A stretch of 64,000 nt of DNA, taken from assembly GCA_030562195.1 (NCBI GenBank), contig JAUJPP010000007.1:17481769-17545768 (forward strand), given 5' to 3'. The DNA comes from Nipponacmea schrenckii (lineage: Eukaryota > Mollusca > Gastropoda > Lottiidae). This document shows positions 35,723-49,000 of this stretch, one piece after another. The position numbers and the translations under genes are program-made. Within the stretch, counting starts at the first letter, position 1; each line of letters opens with the position of its first letter. The notes under the pieces are model-generated. The model saw only the letters and a program-made list of their open reading frames with translations. It had not been told where the DNA came from and did no database searches.

Positions 35723-37285
35723 GTAGGTAGTCCTATCTATTATTTTAAAGGGATAATAGGCTTTAGAAGGAATATAAAAATTTATTTCACTCAAATTTGG
35801 GCAATAACAGTATGTCCCAATCAGTGGACTTACCTGGTGTCATAACTATACATCAAAATCCCTCTATTATCGGATAAATCCACAAAATCAAGCTGTTATT
35901 TATAAAACGCTTAATACTTCCCTTAAGCGACTTTCAAATTGTTAATAAAAAGGGAAGTAACTCTAAAATGTGGGTTTATACGCGCCCTTACTGTTGAATT
36001 GCACAATGATGTTTTAGCGTTAATTTCCCAGACGCTTTTATTCTCAAACTGAATGGAATCGTCGCTTGCTTACTTTTTTTTGTAAAATTCTGAAAATATT
36101 TTTATTATCGCTTTTTAAAATTTGGTAAAGTGTGGGATGCATATTTATTTTACTAATAGTCAATATTAAACACAAATATAAACCGTAGGACTGTGTATTC
36201 TAACGGCTATTATCCCTTTAAAAACAGTTTTTGGTCAATGCACAATATGGAAGGTGTTTACAGAAGAACAACAATTGGACAATTTGTTTAAAAATACCTC
36301 AAACTAGTATTTTTTGCATGCATCTATATGTCATTGCTATATATCGCAATCTCAAGAAATAATTTAACGAGTTGTCATTTAACTTTAAAATGCAGAAAAT
36401 TCTGGACAAACTTGGACTTGAAGGTTCGGATTTCAATGAAGACTATTACTGATAAGCTTTAACCTTTTCTGAGACTAAGGTATGATTGACCAAACAAATA
36501 AACCTTAAACTTAAATCTTTTTTTGCCAATGTCACTCGACTTAATTCGGATTTCATTACAGGTATGGCTTGGGGAATATCTTCTCCGTTTGTTCCAACTG
36601 GATTATAACTGCTGTTACCATTGAACGATTTTTCACCATCTACTACATCCCTGGTCGCTCCAAATGGATTTGTACACCTCGACGGGCGAAGATCACAATA
36701 TGCGTCATTTTCATTGCATCGTTTGCTTTGAATATTTTGAAATTTTTTGAGTTTTCTGCTAACCCTGACCCTAAGACTGAACAATCTTATACTATTACGG
36801 CTTTGGGCCGGAATAATTACTTTGAGATATTTAATTATGGAGCTCATATCGTACTTGACACCTTTCTACCGATCACTATTCTGGTTATTTTTAATTTAAT
36901 GTTGCTCTGTTTGCTTCTCAAACATCGGAGACATGTTTCTGCAAGAGGCGTGAAATCAAGTGTTGACATGATGCACGTGACAACGCTCGTGATGGCGATG
37001 GTAATACTATTCGTTCTATTCCATGGCCTGTCAGTGTATGTCGTGATACAAATTATTATTTTAGGCCAGCAACATGTGCAACAGAGTCTTATTTTCAACG
37101 CATTATCTTTACTAAGCAATTTACTTACTACCACTAATACAAGTTGTAACTTTATCCTTTACTGTGTCATATTCCAAAAATTCCGCAAAACATTCAATAG
37201 AATTTTCTTTTGCAAACCAATTGAAACATCTAAATCTGTGCGTATTTCAGGCTCTAATGACGCGAAAGAAACTGTAATTCTGTAA
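35430..37285 (+). CDS. Rhodopsin-class peptide GPCR 2, paralogue of GPCR 1
   Basis: Exons 35430-35722 and 36562-37285 join in phase 2 (CG|G), giving 338 residues. The intron falls at the same place and phase as in GPCR 1. A stretch of 18 residues around TM1/loop 1 (GNILSLVVLTRKEMTSVP) is identical to GPCR 1. TM3 ends TIERF, TM6 has LFHGLS in place of CWxP, and TM7 has NTSCNFILYC. Like GPCR 1 it lacks the TM3-top and loop-2 Cys pair. Unlike GPCR 1, the TM2 sodium-site Asp appears as Asn (LCTCNIC). A TTAG acceptor at 35418-35421 just before the ATG suggests a spliced 5' UTR, as in GPCR 1. The C tail is basic, then Ser/Thr-rich. The ligand is unknown; peptide receptor by family resemblance. Confidence 0.88.
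35749..36217. mobile_element. TTAA-flanked MITE in the GPCR 2 intron
   Basis: Ends AGGGATAATAG...CTATTATCCCT are inverted repeats, each flanked by TTAA (35745-35748, 36218-36221); length 469 bp. Both this and the 1383-1873 element start AGGG and reach AGGCTT after a short gap, so they may be one superfamily. Confidence 0.7.
36562..37285 (+). CDS. GPCR 2 coding exon 2
   Basis: Acceptor ttcattacag, then YGLGNIFSVCSNW at the start of TM3; stop TAA. It covers TM3 to the C terminus. Confidence 0.88.
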
Positions 37286-37367
37286 CTCGCTATACTTCCT
37301 ATATTTAAGACCGTGATAGTTGGTGATGTATTACTATGGAACGCCGTAACTGCCTTCTGCCTTTTGC

Positions 37368-37717
37368 ATTATCAGCATCATCTTTTTGTATTATCATCTT
37401 TTTGTATTAAAATCTTTTTGTATTATCAGCATCATCTTTTTGTGTTATCATCTTTTTGTATTATCATCTCTTTGTATTATCAGCATCATCTTTTTGTATT
37501 ATCATCTTTTTGTATTATCATCTTTTTGTATTATCAGCATCATCTTTTTGTGTTATCATCTTTTTGTATTATCATCTTTTTGTATTATCAGCATCATCTT
37601 TTTGTGTTATCATCTTTTTGTATTATCATCTTTTTGTATTATCAGCATCATCTTTTTGTGTTATCATCTTTTTGTATTATCATCTTTTTGTATTATCAGC
37701 ATCATCTTTTTGTGTTA
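37368..37717. repeat. 54-bp higher-order array of 18-bp subunits in the GPCR 2 3' UTR
   Basis: Seven blocks each starting cagcatcatctttttgtgtt, made of about three related 18-bp subunits (atcatctttttgtatt). Begins about 80 bp after the GPCR 2 stop and before its polyadenylation signal, so it is probably transcribed. 18 and 54 are multiples of 3, so all three forward frames stay open. Confidence 0.9.
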
Positions 37718-37773
37718 TAAATATATACTTTATAATATATATGTATTCGTGTATCATAAAGAAAAGCTAATTT

Positions 37774-37779
37774 AATAAA
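37774..37779 (+). promoter_or_regulatory. Polyadenylation signal, GPCR 2
   Basis: AATAAA about 490 bp after the stop; the 54-bp array lies between the two. Confidence 0.45.
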
Positions 37780-37799
37780 TCTTTCAATGGTTTATAAAA

Positions 37800-39660
37800 G
37801 TTTTCATAAAAGTTTTAACAGAAAAAGATTTCTGAACATATTTTTTTTCATAAAAATAGAAATAGACTATGATAGACATTAGCACATGAGAGACCATCGG
37901 CCCTGATATCTGTATTACATTCTCAATTTCGGATTCTTGTAGGAACTGTTGAGTTTTGTTTACATGGCTTCAGTGTATTTTGCCACTTTTACAACTCTTC
38001 TTCACTGTCAACTTCTTAATAACGACGAATACGACTCCTGACAAGAAATAGTGGAAAATTGTGTTGAAAATCCAATCGTATGAAACTCGACCCATACCTC
38101 GACGTTACAAGGACGCAACACCGATTGTGTCGATGTCGATATAGTAATGTTTGCACTATAAAGTATATTTAACGCTTATTTCAATTTCAAGTATTTTACA
38201 TTCTCTATGATACCTGTTATATAAACTATTTGCCTTGATTACCCCATGTTAGTTTTCTAATCAATTGTATGACGTATTCGGAATTTGTGGGGTTCGGTTG
38301 TTTGATTTTTACTTCATGTCAATTTTGGTAAGTAATCCAAGAAATTATCTCCAGTACGGTACAGGCTGATTTAAACAAAATCTGTTACAGAGTGCAAGTC
38401 AAAAATATCAATATATCGGCTAATATCAGAAACAGCCAGATCATTATTCAAGTGAGCATTCCCTAAACTTCCTTTGAACCCTTGTACATTTGAATTCTTT
38501 CAAGGCTTGATAGTAATATAGTAATATATAATGTGAAAAGAATAGGAATGCAATTATCGACTTTGTTTCTAGTGTTGGTTCTTATTAACATCGCAAACCC
38601 AATCTTAAACCCAACCAAGATTAAACAGCACTACAGGCAACTATACTGTGGTAATGGAATATGCTATTGAAATACTATTATGAGCTAACAATATTTTCAG
38701 ATGTAAATTGAAGAGAGTTGATATTTGCTTCATATAAACATGAAATTTTATAAGGGAAATCTTTACTTATTTTATTACATTATATTTGCTTTGACAGTGT
38801 AAATATATAACATTTTCTCATCGTCTTACTCACAACCAAAAATCCCATATCCTCATTTTTCTAAAAAAAAAGTGGAAATTGCAAACAAATTATATAACAG
38901 AATAGTATGAATATTAATACGTCCTTTCTGCTACTAAGTCGCTCCTTCTGTCCATAACGAATATTTAGTAAAACTGAAATAGGAAGTATTTGGGAAACAA
39001 AAAAGGACCACACTGCAGGGCTTCACAACAACTAGCTACACTACAGACAAAACCTTCGGATTCTTCAATTAGTTTTGGCCGTGCAGGTGGAAGTGAATGG
39101 CGGACATGAAAAAAGCATCTAGTCGTTCGGATGGGACAATAAACCGTGGCTCAAGGCAGTGCACGTTAAAGATTCCTCGACAGTTGAAATTCACAGAGGA
39201 TGCTATCGTCCTGGCAAAATTTCTCTCATTAAACACTACATGTAGCTCCATTTATTTCATTCATCATTCTGCAGGTTTGTTTAGTCTGTACCGACTTGAA
39301 TGATTATTAAACCCACTGTACCAACAGAATAACTGGTGACTTTATAACATATCCAACCCAACTCAGCCCACTCTTTAATCTTTTTCAATTACACCGACTT
39401 GTAATGAAGTTTTTGGTTGACAAACGTCTAAATTGTTTCTAAATGAACTGTAGCATATAGACAATCCCGACCTAACTATTGTTTTCCGTGTTCAGGAGCT
39501 CCAGTGAAATGTAACAAGGGAGAAATCTTGAAATTTTTTGAAACTTGAAGACACGTCAGAACATATAATATTATTCAAAGACGGATAAATCAAAGAGGAA
39601 GCAGGAAGGGCTACAAGGTTTATATCAATTCAAATATTTGCACTTTTTTGAAGCTGCAGT
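37800..39660. other. Intergenic between GPCR 2 and peroxidase
   Basis: No gene seen. Contains a 5'-truncated SINE near its right end. Confidence 0.4.
39080..39265 (+). mobile_element. 5'-truncated SINE, family 1
   Basis: Matches only the body of the family (gcatctagtcgttcgg, attcctcgacagttgaaat, ctggcaaaatttctctcatt). The tRNA head is missing. Confidence 0.8.
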
Positions 39661-39813
39661 CAAGTGCTATCCACGCGTGAAAGAAAGGTTTTTTTTCGTA
39701 AGAATCTGTGCATTTGTAGTAAAATTTCATTGATAACGTGTAAATCTCAGTGGAAAGAAAATATTTCGCCAGAAACCATTGCTAGAACCAACATAAAGAG
39801 GGATACCATAATA

Positions 39814-40024
39814 ATGGGATTAGCCAAGTTAGGATTAATCACCTTAGGCTTATTGATAGCTCAATGTGTATTAACTGATGGACAAAATGGAACAATTGTT
39901 AAACGAGCTCTACCTTTGATGAGCCTATACTCTGGTTACTATCATCGACATAGCAAAGCCCAGACCGTTGTTAGTCGAGTTGTTACTGAGCTTCAACAGG
40001 AATATCTCATGTATTTCAACTTAG
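39814..40024 (+). CDS. Peroxidase exon 1 (signal peptide)
   Basis: ATG at 39814 begins MGLAKLGLITLGLLIAQCVL, a clear signal peptide; donor TTAG|gtacgt, phase 1. The upstream open frame back to 39664 begins at GTG, not ATG. Confidence 0.8.
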
Positions 40025-43000
40025 GTACGTATTTGTAATCCTTTTTAACATATCGGTTATGTATTGTGTACACAAGCATGACTCTTGTCTTTGACCAAAC
40101 GAGTCTTCACACGAATGAGCTGGAATTATATCCCATCCCCATAAGATCAATGTCTTTACGTGCATAACGATGGATTCTGATTTAGTATCATAGTTACAGC
40201 TAGCATGCAAACGACGTTCTGTTCTATTAGTCACAAACCTCAGTAGCTAAAGATTAAACCGTATATTCTCGAAACCATGTCCTAGGGTCTTTACTTTTAA
40301 CACTATTTCTAGGATATCCTTGAGTTTTAACATCTAACACTGTTTCTAGGATATTCTAGAGTTTTTAACATCTAACACTGTTCCTAAGATATCCCAGGGT
40401 CTTGACGTCTAATACCGTTTCTAGGATATACTAGAGTTTTTAACATCTAACACTGTTCCTAGGATATCCTAGGTTCTTGACTTCTAATAACGTTTCTAGG
40501 ATGACTTCTGTTTCTGTTTTTGAGATGTCCTAGGGTCTTAACTTTTAACACTGTTTCTAGGATGAAGTAAGGTATTGACTTCTAATAGCTTTTAGGATAT
40601 CCTAGGGTCTTAACTTCTAATACTGTTTCTAGGATATTCTACGCTCTTGACTTCTTACACTGTGTCTATAAATATTAAACGAGTTTAAAAGCACTCATCT
40701 GGGTGCCTTTTTCTTTTCTAAAGGTTTTGTCCCCAGTCTTCATTCAGGTTTAGAAAAGTGGGAAGTAAAACCATTTATAAAAATTGTATATTGTATAAGT
40801 AAAGTTAAGTAGTCCTTTTTTATTATTAATTTTAAATCAAATTAAGAATGTACCAGTAATGGACCAATTTAACCAAACAACGGATCAAATATGAAGAAAT
40901 TTACAAAAATGTCTTTCAAGACATTCGTATGACCAAAATAACTGAATACAATTGCTCAAAAGATCATATCTAGTGTTCGAAATATCACTTCGGTCGTTGT
41001 TCGACTAACACGATTTAGGGCGAGTATAGTTGAAGGGAGGTTACTCTCTATATTAGTTTTTTGCAAAGAATATCAAAGGAATAGAAAAAGTCACTTTTCG
41101 TTTATTTTTTTTTTACTGTCGTCAAAAAGTTTGCGTTTATTTGATGCTTCGTTTCTCTTTGTCAAAAATGAGTGGGACGAAAAGAAAAAGAAGAGATGTC
41201 GACGAAGCCAATACTGTATATTCACTTAAAAGACCAAGGATGGAGTAACAATTAGTTGTTATATATTTAACCTGACTTTGTCAAATACTTCAGACACTAA
41301 AAAAACTCTTGAGACTATTAAAAACCGTGGGTAGGACCGAATTAATTAGGAGTCAAGTTGTTATATGCACCGTTTTAGTAAAATTCAGTCATGTTTAACA
41401 CAACAAACAAATACAGAAGGAGCATTCTTGACCTTTGATACACAGGTCTTATTTTGGAATGTGCATTTCAAATTTACAAACAAATACAGAAAGACCATGC
41501 TTGACCTTTGAACCCTTCCTTTACTTTATTTTATTTTTGAATGAAAACTTGGATCTTCGGCTTTTTATACAGCCAGTTAACGTTATACTTAGAGGCTGAT
41601 TTCAAATGTACATAATTTTCTTTTCCGGGATGATATTCCGACATCAGGATCGTTTGAGATTTATGTAACGACAGAATATCATCTCGCAAATCACAACCAA
41701 ATATAATCCGAAACTTGCTGACTCTATTCCCAGCCTTTGAAAGCTATTTGGACAGATATGGCTGGGTGAGAGTCATAAAAACTAAGCACCAAAAACTTGG
41801 GATTTTCCGCACCTCCGCGGAAACGTATTTACAAACCTCGAATCGGCCAAACCTTGATATATTTGGAAAGATGGATGTTTTTGTAGTTCAATCATACCAT
41901 CATTATCCCCTTACACCACTCATGTCACGCCTATGGTTGCGTCAAAGTTGTTTTCAAGGATTTCAACCGCTCAGTCGCCATTTCAAATCGCGCGCGCATC
42001 CAAAATCCCAACGTTACTGGGTCATAAAATGAAAGTACAAGATGATGGTTCGTTTGTTTCTATTACGTGACCGTTTTACGTCGGAATTTTTTAATGCGCA
42101 TGTAATTTCAGATGGCGACTGAGTGATTGAAATGCTTGAAAAAACTTTGACGCAACCATAGGCGTGACATGAGTAGTGAAAGGGGATAATGATGGCATGA
42201 CTGAACTACAAAAACATCCTTCAAGTTTTTGGTGCCTATTTTTTATGACTCTTCCCCAGCCATATCTGTCCAAATAGTTATCAGAGGCTGGAAATAGAGT
42301 CAGCAAGTTTCGGACTAAACAAAATATGACAATTGAAATTTTGACCATACACAGGTATAATGTTTTTATTTTGCTCAAGTTTATAAAACGATACACCAGA
42401 AGGTAGTTAGATGTGTACAGGCCTATCTTTTAAACGCTAAAACTGTTTAGAAAGTTTACATAAACTAGGTCAACCTACTCACTAAACAATAAGTACATTA
42501 TATTTTAACAAAAATAATTAAAAAATTAAATAAATTAAATAAAACCCGAAATGTAAAAAAAGAAAAAAAAAAATTAAAAAAACTACGCTGACGAAAGATA
42601 GGTAGAAGCTCAGTCTAATTAAAATATAGAACTTACTTTCGTTCGTATTTTATTAGTATCATTTCGAATATTTTTAACAGCTGTATTATAGGATAAGTTT
42701 AAATATAAAAGTTACACATACTGACACTAAACATTCCAATAACGCATATGCGTAATTCAGCTACGCTATATTTTCAGGCATAGACACGAAGAGAACAGAT
42801 ACAACTCTCGGAATGCATAATATGTTTATAGCTACCAAGGAGAAATCTACAGAACTGGGCGAGGAAGAACGATATCGTACTGCTGTTAATAAAGAACTGA
42901 CTCGATCGTAGGTATTTATGATTTTTATGCCTTCGCAGTCGATCTAAACATGTGTGCTATGCAGATCATTTTACAAAAAAAAAAAAAAAAAAAGAAAAAG

Positions 43001-46000
43001 AAAAAAAAACAATAAACAAGTATTTTTAGTTTTTCCTTGGTAAAATACGGTAGATACAATAATAATGACAAAACCAAACCCATTAAACCGTTCCCACATA
43101 GGGTACCAGTGTACAGTCTTTACTTGTCTCTATTGATTTGATACATGAAGATGCTTAACTTAGATCAGCTTGTTATCTTTTAAGGTTCAAACTCAAGGTA
43201 ACCTGTTTGAAAGTTCTATGATTGGCATCCTATATGATAAATCTGTGTTTCAGGTTTCGCAAATAGACTACAATTTTAATTTTGTCTTCCACCTTTTTAT
43301 TATGCTGTTTGTTCTTCCATTTTCGTCGTAGCATTTTACATTAATTTGGTTTTTGGGAAGAAATTATTTCTTATATCATTAATATGTATCAAAAAGACCA
43401 CGAATGTTTATTGGCCGAAATCGCCAGCGTTAGTTGTTGCCAAGAAATTATTAGGACGATTGCTAAAATACAATCATTACATCCGTTGTCTGAAACACCA
43501 TTTGACCACAGTATGTCTACATTGACAGTTAAACATATAGACTAAAAGGCAAATCTGTGAAAACATTACATGTAGTATTAGAGCCAAGGGCGATTTATAT
43601 TGTATTTTACATGTCTCATGATTCAGATTAAATATACCAATACGACAAATAAAACAGAGCATCAATGTTGATAATTTGATGAGAGAAGCTGGGGTGAAGA
43701 TAAATAGTATCCAGACTAGACGATTAGGATGTAATACGGCTACAGGCGTCCGGTGTGATCCTAACCTTATGTATCGTACCGCAGATGGTACTTGTAATAA
43801 CCTAAGGAATTCAAAATGGGGAAGCGCCTTTATACCCATGAGAAGATTTCAACCACCAGAATACGCCGATGGTAAGTTCTGTTAATATCACATTCTGGGA
43901 TGAATATAGACCTAGCCACGAAGTTCAATGAGCCCCAACATAGACTAAGTATTACCTAGTTATATGAAGTACGCATTATTTAAGGAGCACGTAAGGGAAT
44001 AATAAAGATCTTAATAAACATGGTCTGAAATGTTCGCGACTCTCATCTTTGCTTATGAATGTATGCCCTAACTTTCACCTATTTAAAAATGTCGTTGATT
44101 ACACCAGGTAAATATACTAATGAATATATACTCATGTATACGCCATGTTTTGAAAAGCAAATTTTATGTCTATTCTAAGATGTAGTATTACTTTTATAAT
44201 GTCAACCACTGTTGATCTTTGGCATGATTTCACCACTGCACTATTTCTGTATTTATATACATAGGTGTATCAGAGCCTCGAACAACAAGTGTAGATGGTT
44301 CTCCGTTACCCAGTGCCAGGCTTGTAAGTCGAGAGGTACACGAGACGGATAGAGGTCAACAAGAAATGTCATCATTAACTCACATGTTGATGCAGTGGGG
44401 TCAGTTTGTTGATCATGATATCACTAGTGCTCCTCATCAAACAGGTCAGTTTCAGCCTTGTAACATAGCATAGTGGTGGTGATACTTCATCATTTAGGGT
44501 ATTTGTTGTCATTGAGATATACAATCCCTCACCCCTCTCGTGATGTTGCACCAATACATTTCTGTCAAAGGGTCTTCACTGTATGTGGTCGCCGCCGTAT
44601 GGGGTGTTTCTTGGAAGTGTTACAACACAGAAAGTACCACCTTCTTCACAATAAATACCATGCTTATTACGGTCTTTACACGTCCTCTCACTTAAAATGC
44701 AACCGAATAACATGATAAACGTACGCTACATTTCCATATAACCTCTCAATTATGGTTCTGTGTTAAGTTTTTTACCTTTGACCATTAACAAACCACAACC
44801 GATTTGATCTATAGATCCCTCTTAAATATCTAACACGAGTTATCTCCCATGAATGCCACTCTAATCACGATATACATAAAGAAATAGTTGGATAACAATC
44901 GTTTTATGTTTAGGTCATGACGGTGCCCAGATAACATGCTGTGAAGAGGATATTATGTCACCATCAGCTCGCTCTAATTTACAGTCCAATCTCACTTCAA
45001 GGTCAGTAAACTCATCTTTATCTATTATTTGGATACACTTGCTGATCAATTCATCGTAATCAATATAAGACCGTAGTAATTTAAAGATGATTTAACATTA
45101 AAACTAGTTAATAATTTGCCTGAAAGTAAGTCATAATGCAGATTAAGAATCCAAAGGTTTCTGGGACGTAAAGCAGCGGTTAATTTCAACGTTAATTGAA
45201 TGCTCTTTCCTGATCTTTCGTAGCGTAGCGTAGCGTACGTTTCCTTCCGTAGGGCTTTTGTTATATTCCTTGTAGTGCTTCAGTGCTTCTTCATTCATTT
45301 AACATTTGAAGATCTTCAGACAGCTGTAAAAAATATCCACAAAACTAACATTGAATATAATGTATTTGTCTCCCAATAGAGAGGCCTGTTTTCCTATCGA
45401 TGTGCCACCAGGAGATCGCAAGTTCCGGTTTACATCTTGTTTAAATTTCGTCAGAAGTTTACAAACCACAGATGCCAACTGTAGGACAGGTTTGTTACCT
45501 TTTGTAACGTTTTGCTACTCCTTTTCCCAAAACAATCTTGTCTGATAAGCGTTGTGTTAACAAACGCGTGTCGACTATTTCTAATTAATTTAACTGGTTC
45601 TAGCAATATGATGAGCAAAAAATGAAATGAAATGAATGGAGTTTTACGTCCTACTCTTCTGCACCTTATGGGCTAATGAAGACGGGCAACGCCATGCAGT
45701 GTGCAATGAGGGAAATTTTGCCAGGACAGCGGCATTAGCCTACTCTTTTTGCGATTTCCAACTGTCGAGGGATCTTTAACGTGCACAGCCTGTAGCACAC
45801 GGGGCCTCGGTTTATTGTCCCATCCGAACGACTAGACGCTTTTTCCATGTCAGTCCCTCCGACCTGCATCACTGACAAGGGGAAACCGGGCTGAAAAATC
45901 CGAAAGTTCATCTCGACCTTTGCCGGGATTGAACCCTGGACCTTCAGGTTAGCGAGCAAGTGTCTAACCCACTGAGCCACCGCGGCTCCCCAATATGATG

Positions 46001-49000
46001 AGCAAGAACGACGAGAAAGAAACATTACTGAGCTTGATTGTCAGATATCAGTTCGAATACACTTTGGTAATTAGAACATATGAGACGTGGATGAATGTTC
46101 TGTATTGTGCCACGACTGCCACAATTTTGTTTTGCTTTTTTTGCTTACATTAACCTCTTTGTCATCGCATTAAATGTATTTGGCTTTCAGAGCCCGTTGA
46201 ACAGTTAAACCAGATCACAGCCTATTTAGATGGTTCCATGATATACGGTTCATCACAGGAAGAACAAAATAATCTACGATCATTCAGTGGAGGTAATGTA
46301 TATTGCTCCTTCTTTGAAATAGCTAATACATTTAACTTGGTGTAACACCCTACGTGTTATAGATTTCAATCAATGATGTTCCTATTAACGCTGAGTTATG
46401 GCAACCATGCCCTTTAAATCCAGTGTTTCCACAAAATACCGGCTTTGCTCCAAGTCATGTTATAGCTTTGAGCATTCCTGTTAGTAGTTGAACGCTTGGT
46501 ATACTACCAAGTAAGGTTCCATAGACTGAAGTTAAAAATTAAATTTCTGGACTAGATCCGACTTTCTTCTTGTTATATTTGTAAGACAATTCTATTTCCA
46601 ATTCATTGATTTTTCCATCAATATATCCCTATTAAAGAACTTAATGTAAATATTTTTCAATTTAAGCTTTTTTAAATGTGTAATTTTGATCATTATGTGT
46701 GAATATTTCAGGACGATTGAAAGTGTCTGATCACGATTTACTGCCTGAAGATCGCGAGGAATCCTGCGTTAAAACTCGAGAAAGGGATTTCTGTTTCAAA
46801 GCAGGTAGGATTGCTATATGCGTTGGAGGCATTATAATTGATACTTAACTTATTTTTCATAATTTTTTTTTCGGTCATGAATTAAAAACTTTATGACTAT
46901 ACATTTGCTCTAAAATTCCACATATTTGTGAGAAGGTTCACATTGTGATTGTTCGAATTGAATTCATCTTTATTCTTGTACTGGTATTCAGTGTAATTTT
47001 GTAGGTGATGGACGTGTAAACGAACAGATGGGTTTGGCCAGTTTGCATACAGTATGGATGCGGGAACACAACCGTATTGCCGGTGAATTGGTCAAATTAA
47101 ACCCCAGTTGGACTGATGACAAGGTGTTTAAAGAAACTAGAAAGATTGTAGGAGCTTTGATTCAACATATAACATTCACTGAATGGTTACCTATTATACT
47201 GAACGACGAATATATGGGCAAAAACAACCTCTTTGTTAAACCACGAGGATTTTACGATCCATACAACGCCAACATGGATGCCAGTATCAGGAACGTTTTT
47301 GCAACTGCTGCGTTCAGATTTGGTCACTCGCTGGTCAATACGTTTTTCTCTCAGCTCTCCCAAGGATTTAGGAATAGTGGTCGTCACTTGATCAAAGAGG
47401 CTTTCGGACGAACAGCTCATATTCTAGCCAACAATGGTGAAGGCGTAAATACTTATATTAGAGGTTTGTAACCATTAAATCATTTTAATGAATGTTCACT
47501 TGTTTTGAAGCAATATTAGTCTCGACAAGGGTCGCATTTTGTAATAAAAGCACATTCATTATCGTTTTCGATACTAAGTCAAGTTTTGGATATAATGAAT
47601 GCTCATAAGGTTGAATAGAACTTCCGTACCTCGTGATTGATCGTGACATGGCTCCATGACAAACTTGATGTGTACACTGGGGAATTAGAATAGCTCCTTA
47701 TCTATTTCATTGAGTTATAGAATACCATTTTGAAACGAATATGACCTTATTACATTGTATCTAAATGTGCTATTTAGACAAAGTGATTGCACGATGGTCA
47801 ACAGTCAAAGCATTATATCCACGTCCGAGTCAATATCCTTAACAATATTGTAGGTATGTTGATTGATAGGCCACAGAAGGGAGATCGCTTCATCACCACC
47901 CAACTGACAGACCATCTGTTTGAGGATACATTTGGAAAGAGTCTGGATCTGGCGTCATTGAATATCCAAAGAGGTCGAGACCATGGACTACCGGGTTATA
48001 ATATATGGAGGAATTGGTGTGGTCTGTCAACATCTAATAGTTTCCAAGGAATGCAAGGTTTACAACAGGGCGCTGCTCAGAAATTCTCTTCGTTATACCG
48101 GTAATATCTCTTTACATGTAGCTGATATTAAAATAAAATCTTTTATTGATAAAAATTATGTCTTATACACAAGGCATGTCAAACATTCATTTCACGAGGA
48201 CAATAAAATGATCGTACATGTACATGTGCATTAGATGGACAAATCCGTGTTCCTGAGATCAAGTACATGGCCACAAAAGAAATACAGTACCCATATACAC
48301 AAGCACATGCGCATGAGGTGAACAGAGATAAAAGAAACAAATAAATTCACCTGGAGAAAAGTGACCAGTTATGTAATGTTCATATGGAATGACTTCATTA
48401 GTTAAAGAAATTGGACATCCCTCTATTCTATTAGCCAAGCTAATTGTCATGCTACTCAATATTATTTATAACGTTTGAAGTCTATTATTTATTCCATAGA
48501 TTTACGGATGATGTAGATGTATTTCCCGGGGGTTTGTCAGAGATCAACATTCCTGGGGGTATGGTCGGACAAACCTTCGCCTGTATTATGGCTAATCAAT
48601 TCCGGGCCATTAGAGAGGGTGACAGATTCTGGTATGAGAGACCTGGAAACACGGGCTTCACTGAAGGTAAGTTAATTATCACTTGACGACTGTAACTGTC
48701 TACAAACACTGCAAATACCACAAATCACATTAGCAGATACATGTGATACTTGTACTAGTATATGTATTGTTTTTATTCATTTTCATGGGAGCTTCAGTGG
48801 CTCGGTGAGTTAAATGCTTGTTCGCCTACCGGGGGGTTTGGGTTCAATCCTGGCAAAGATCAAGGTGAACGTTCGCACTTTTTTTTAACCCGGTTGGGCC
48901 TGTCAGTGAAGCAGACCAATGGAGCTGATATGGAAAAAGCGTCTAGTCGTTCTGATGGGACACAAAACTGGGGCCTTATGTGCTACAGACTGTGCTGGTT

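Noticed and set aside
37313..37775. Three overlapping forward open frames of 104-135 codons
   Set aside because: By-product of an 18/54-bp T-rich array after the GPCR 2 stop.
39664..39813. Upstream extension of the peroxidase start
   Set aside because: The frame opens at GTG rather than ATG, and the ATG at 39814 gives a clean signal peptide.
41715..42396. Frames of about 100 codons on each strand sharing YLDRYGW
   Set aside because: The similarity arises because the two arms of the foldback element mirror each other; not evidence for a protein.
770..48330. Similar strings agaaatac...tatacacaagcacat near 770 and 48280
   Set aside because: Similarity is short and interrupted; could be simple AC/AT-rich sequence.
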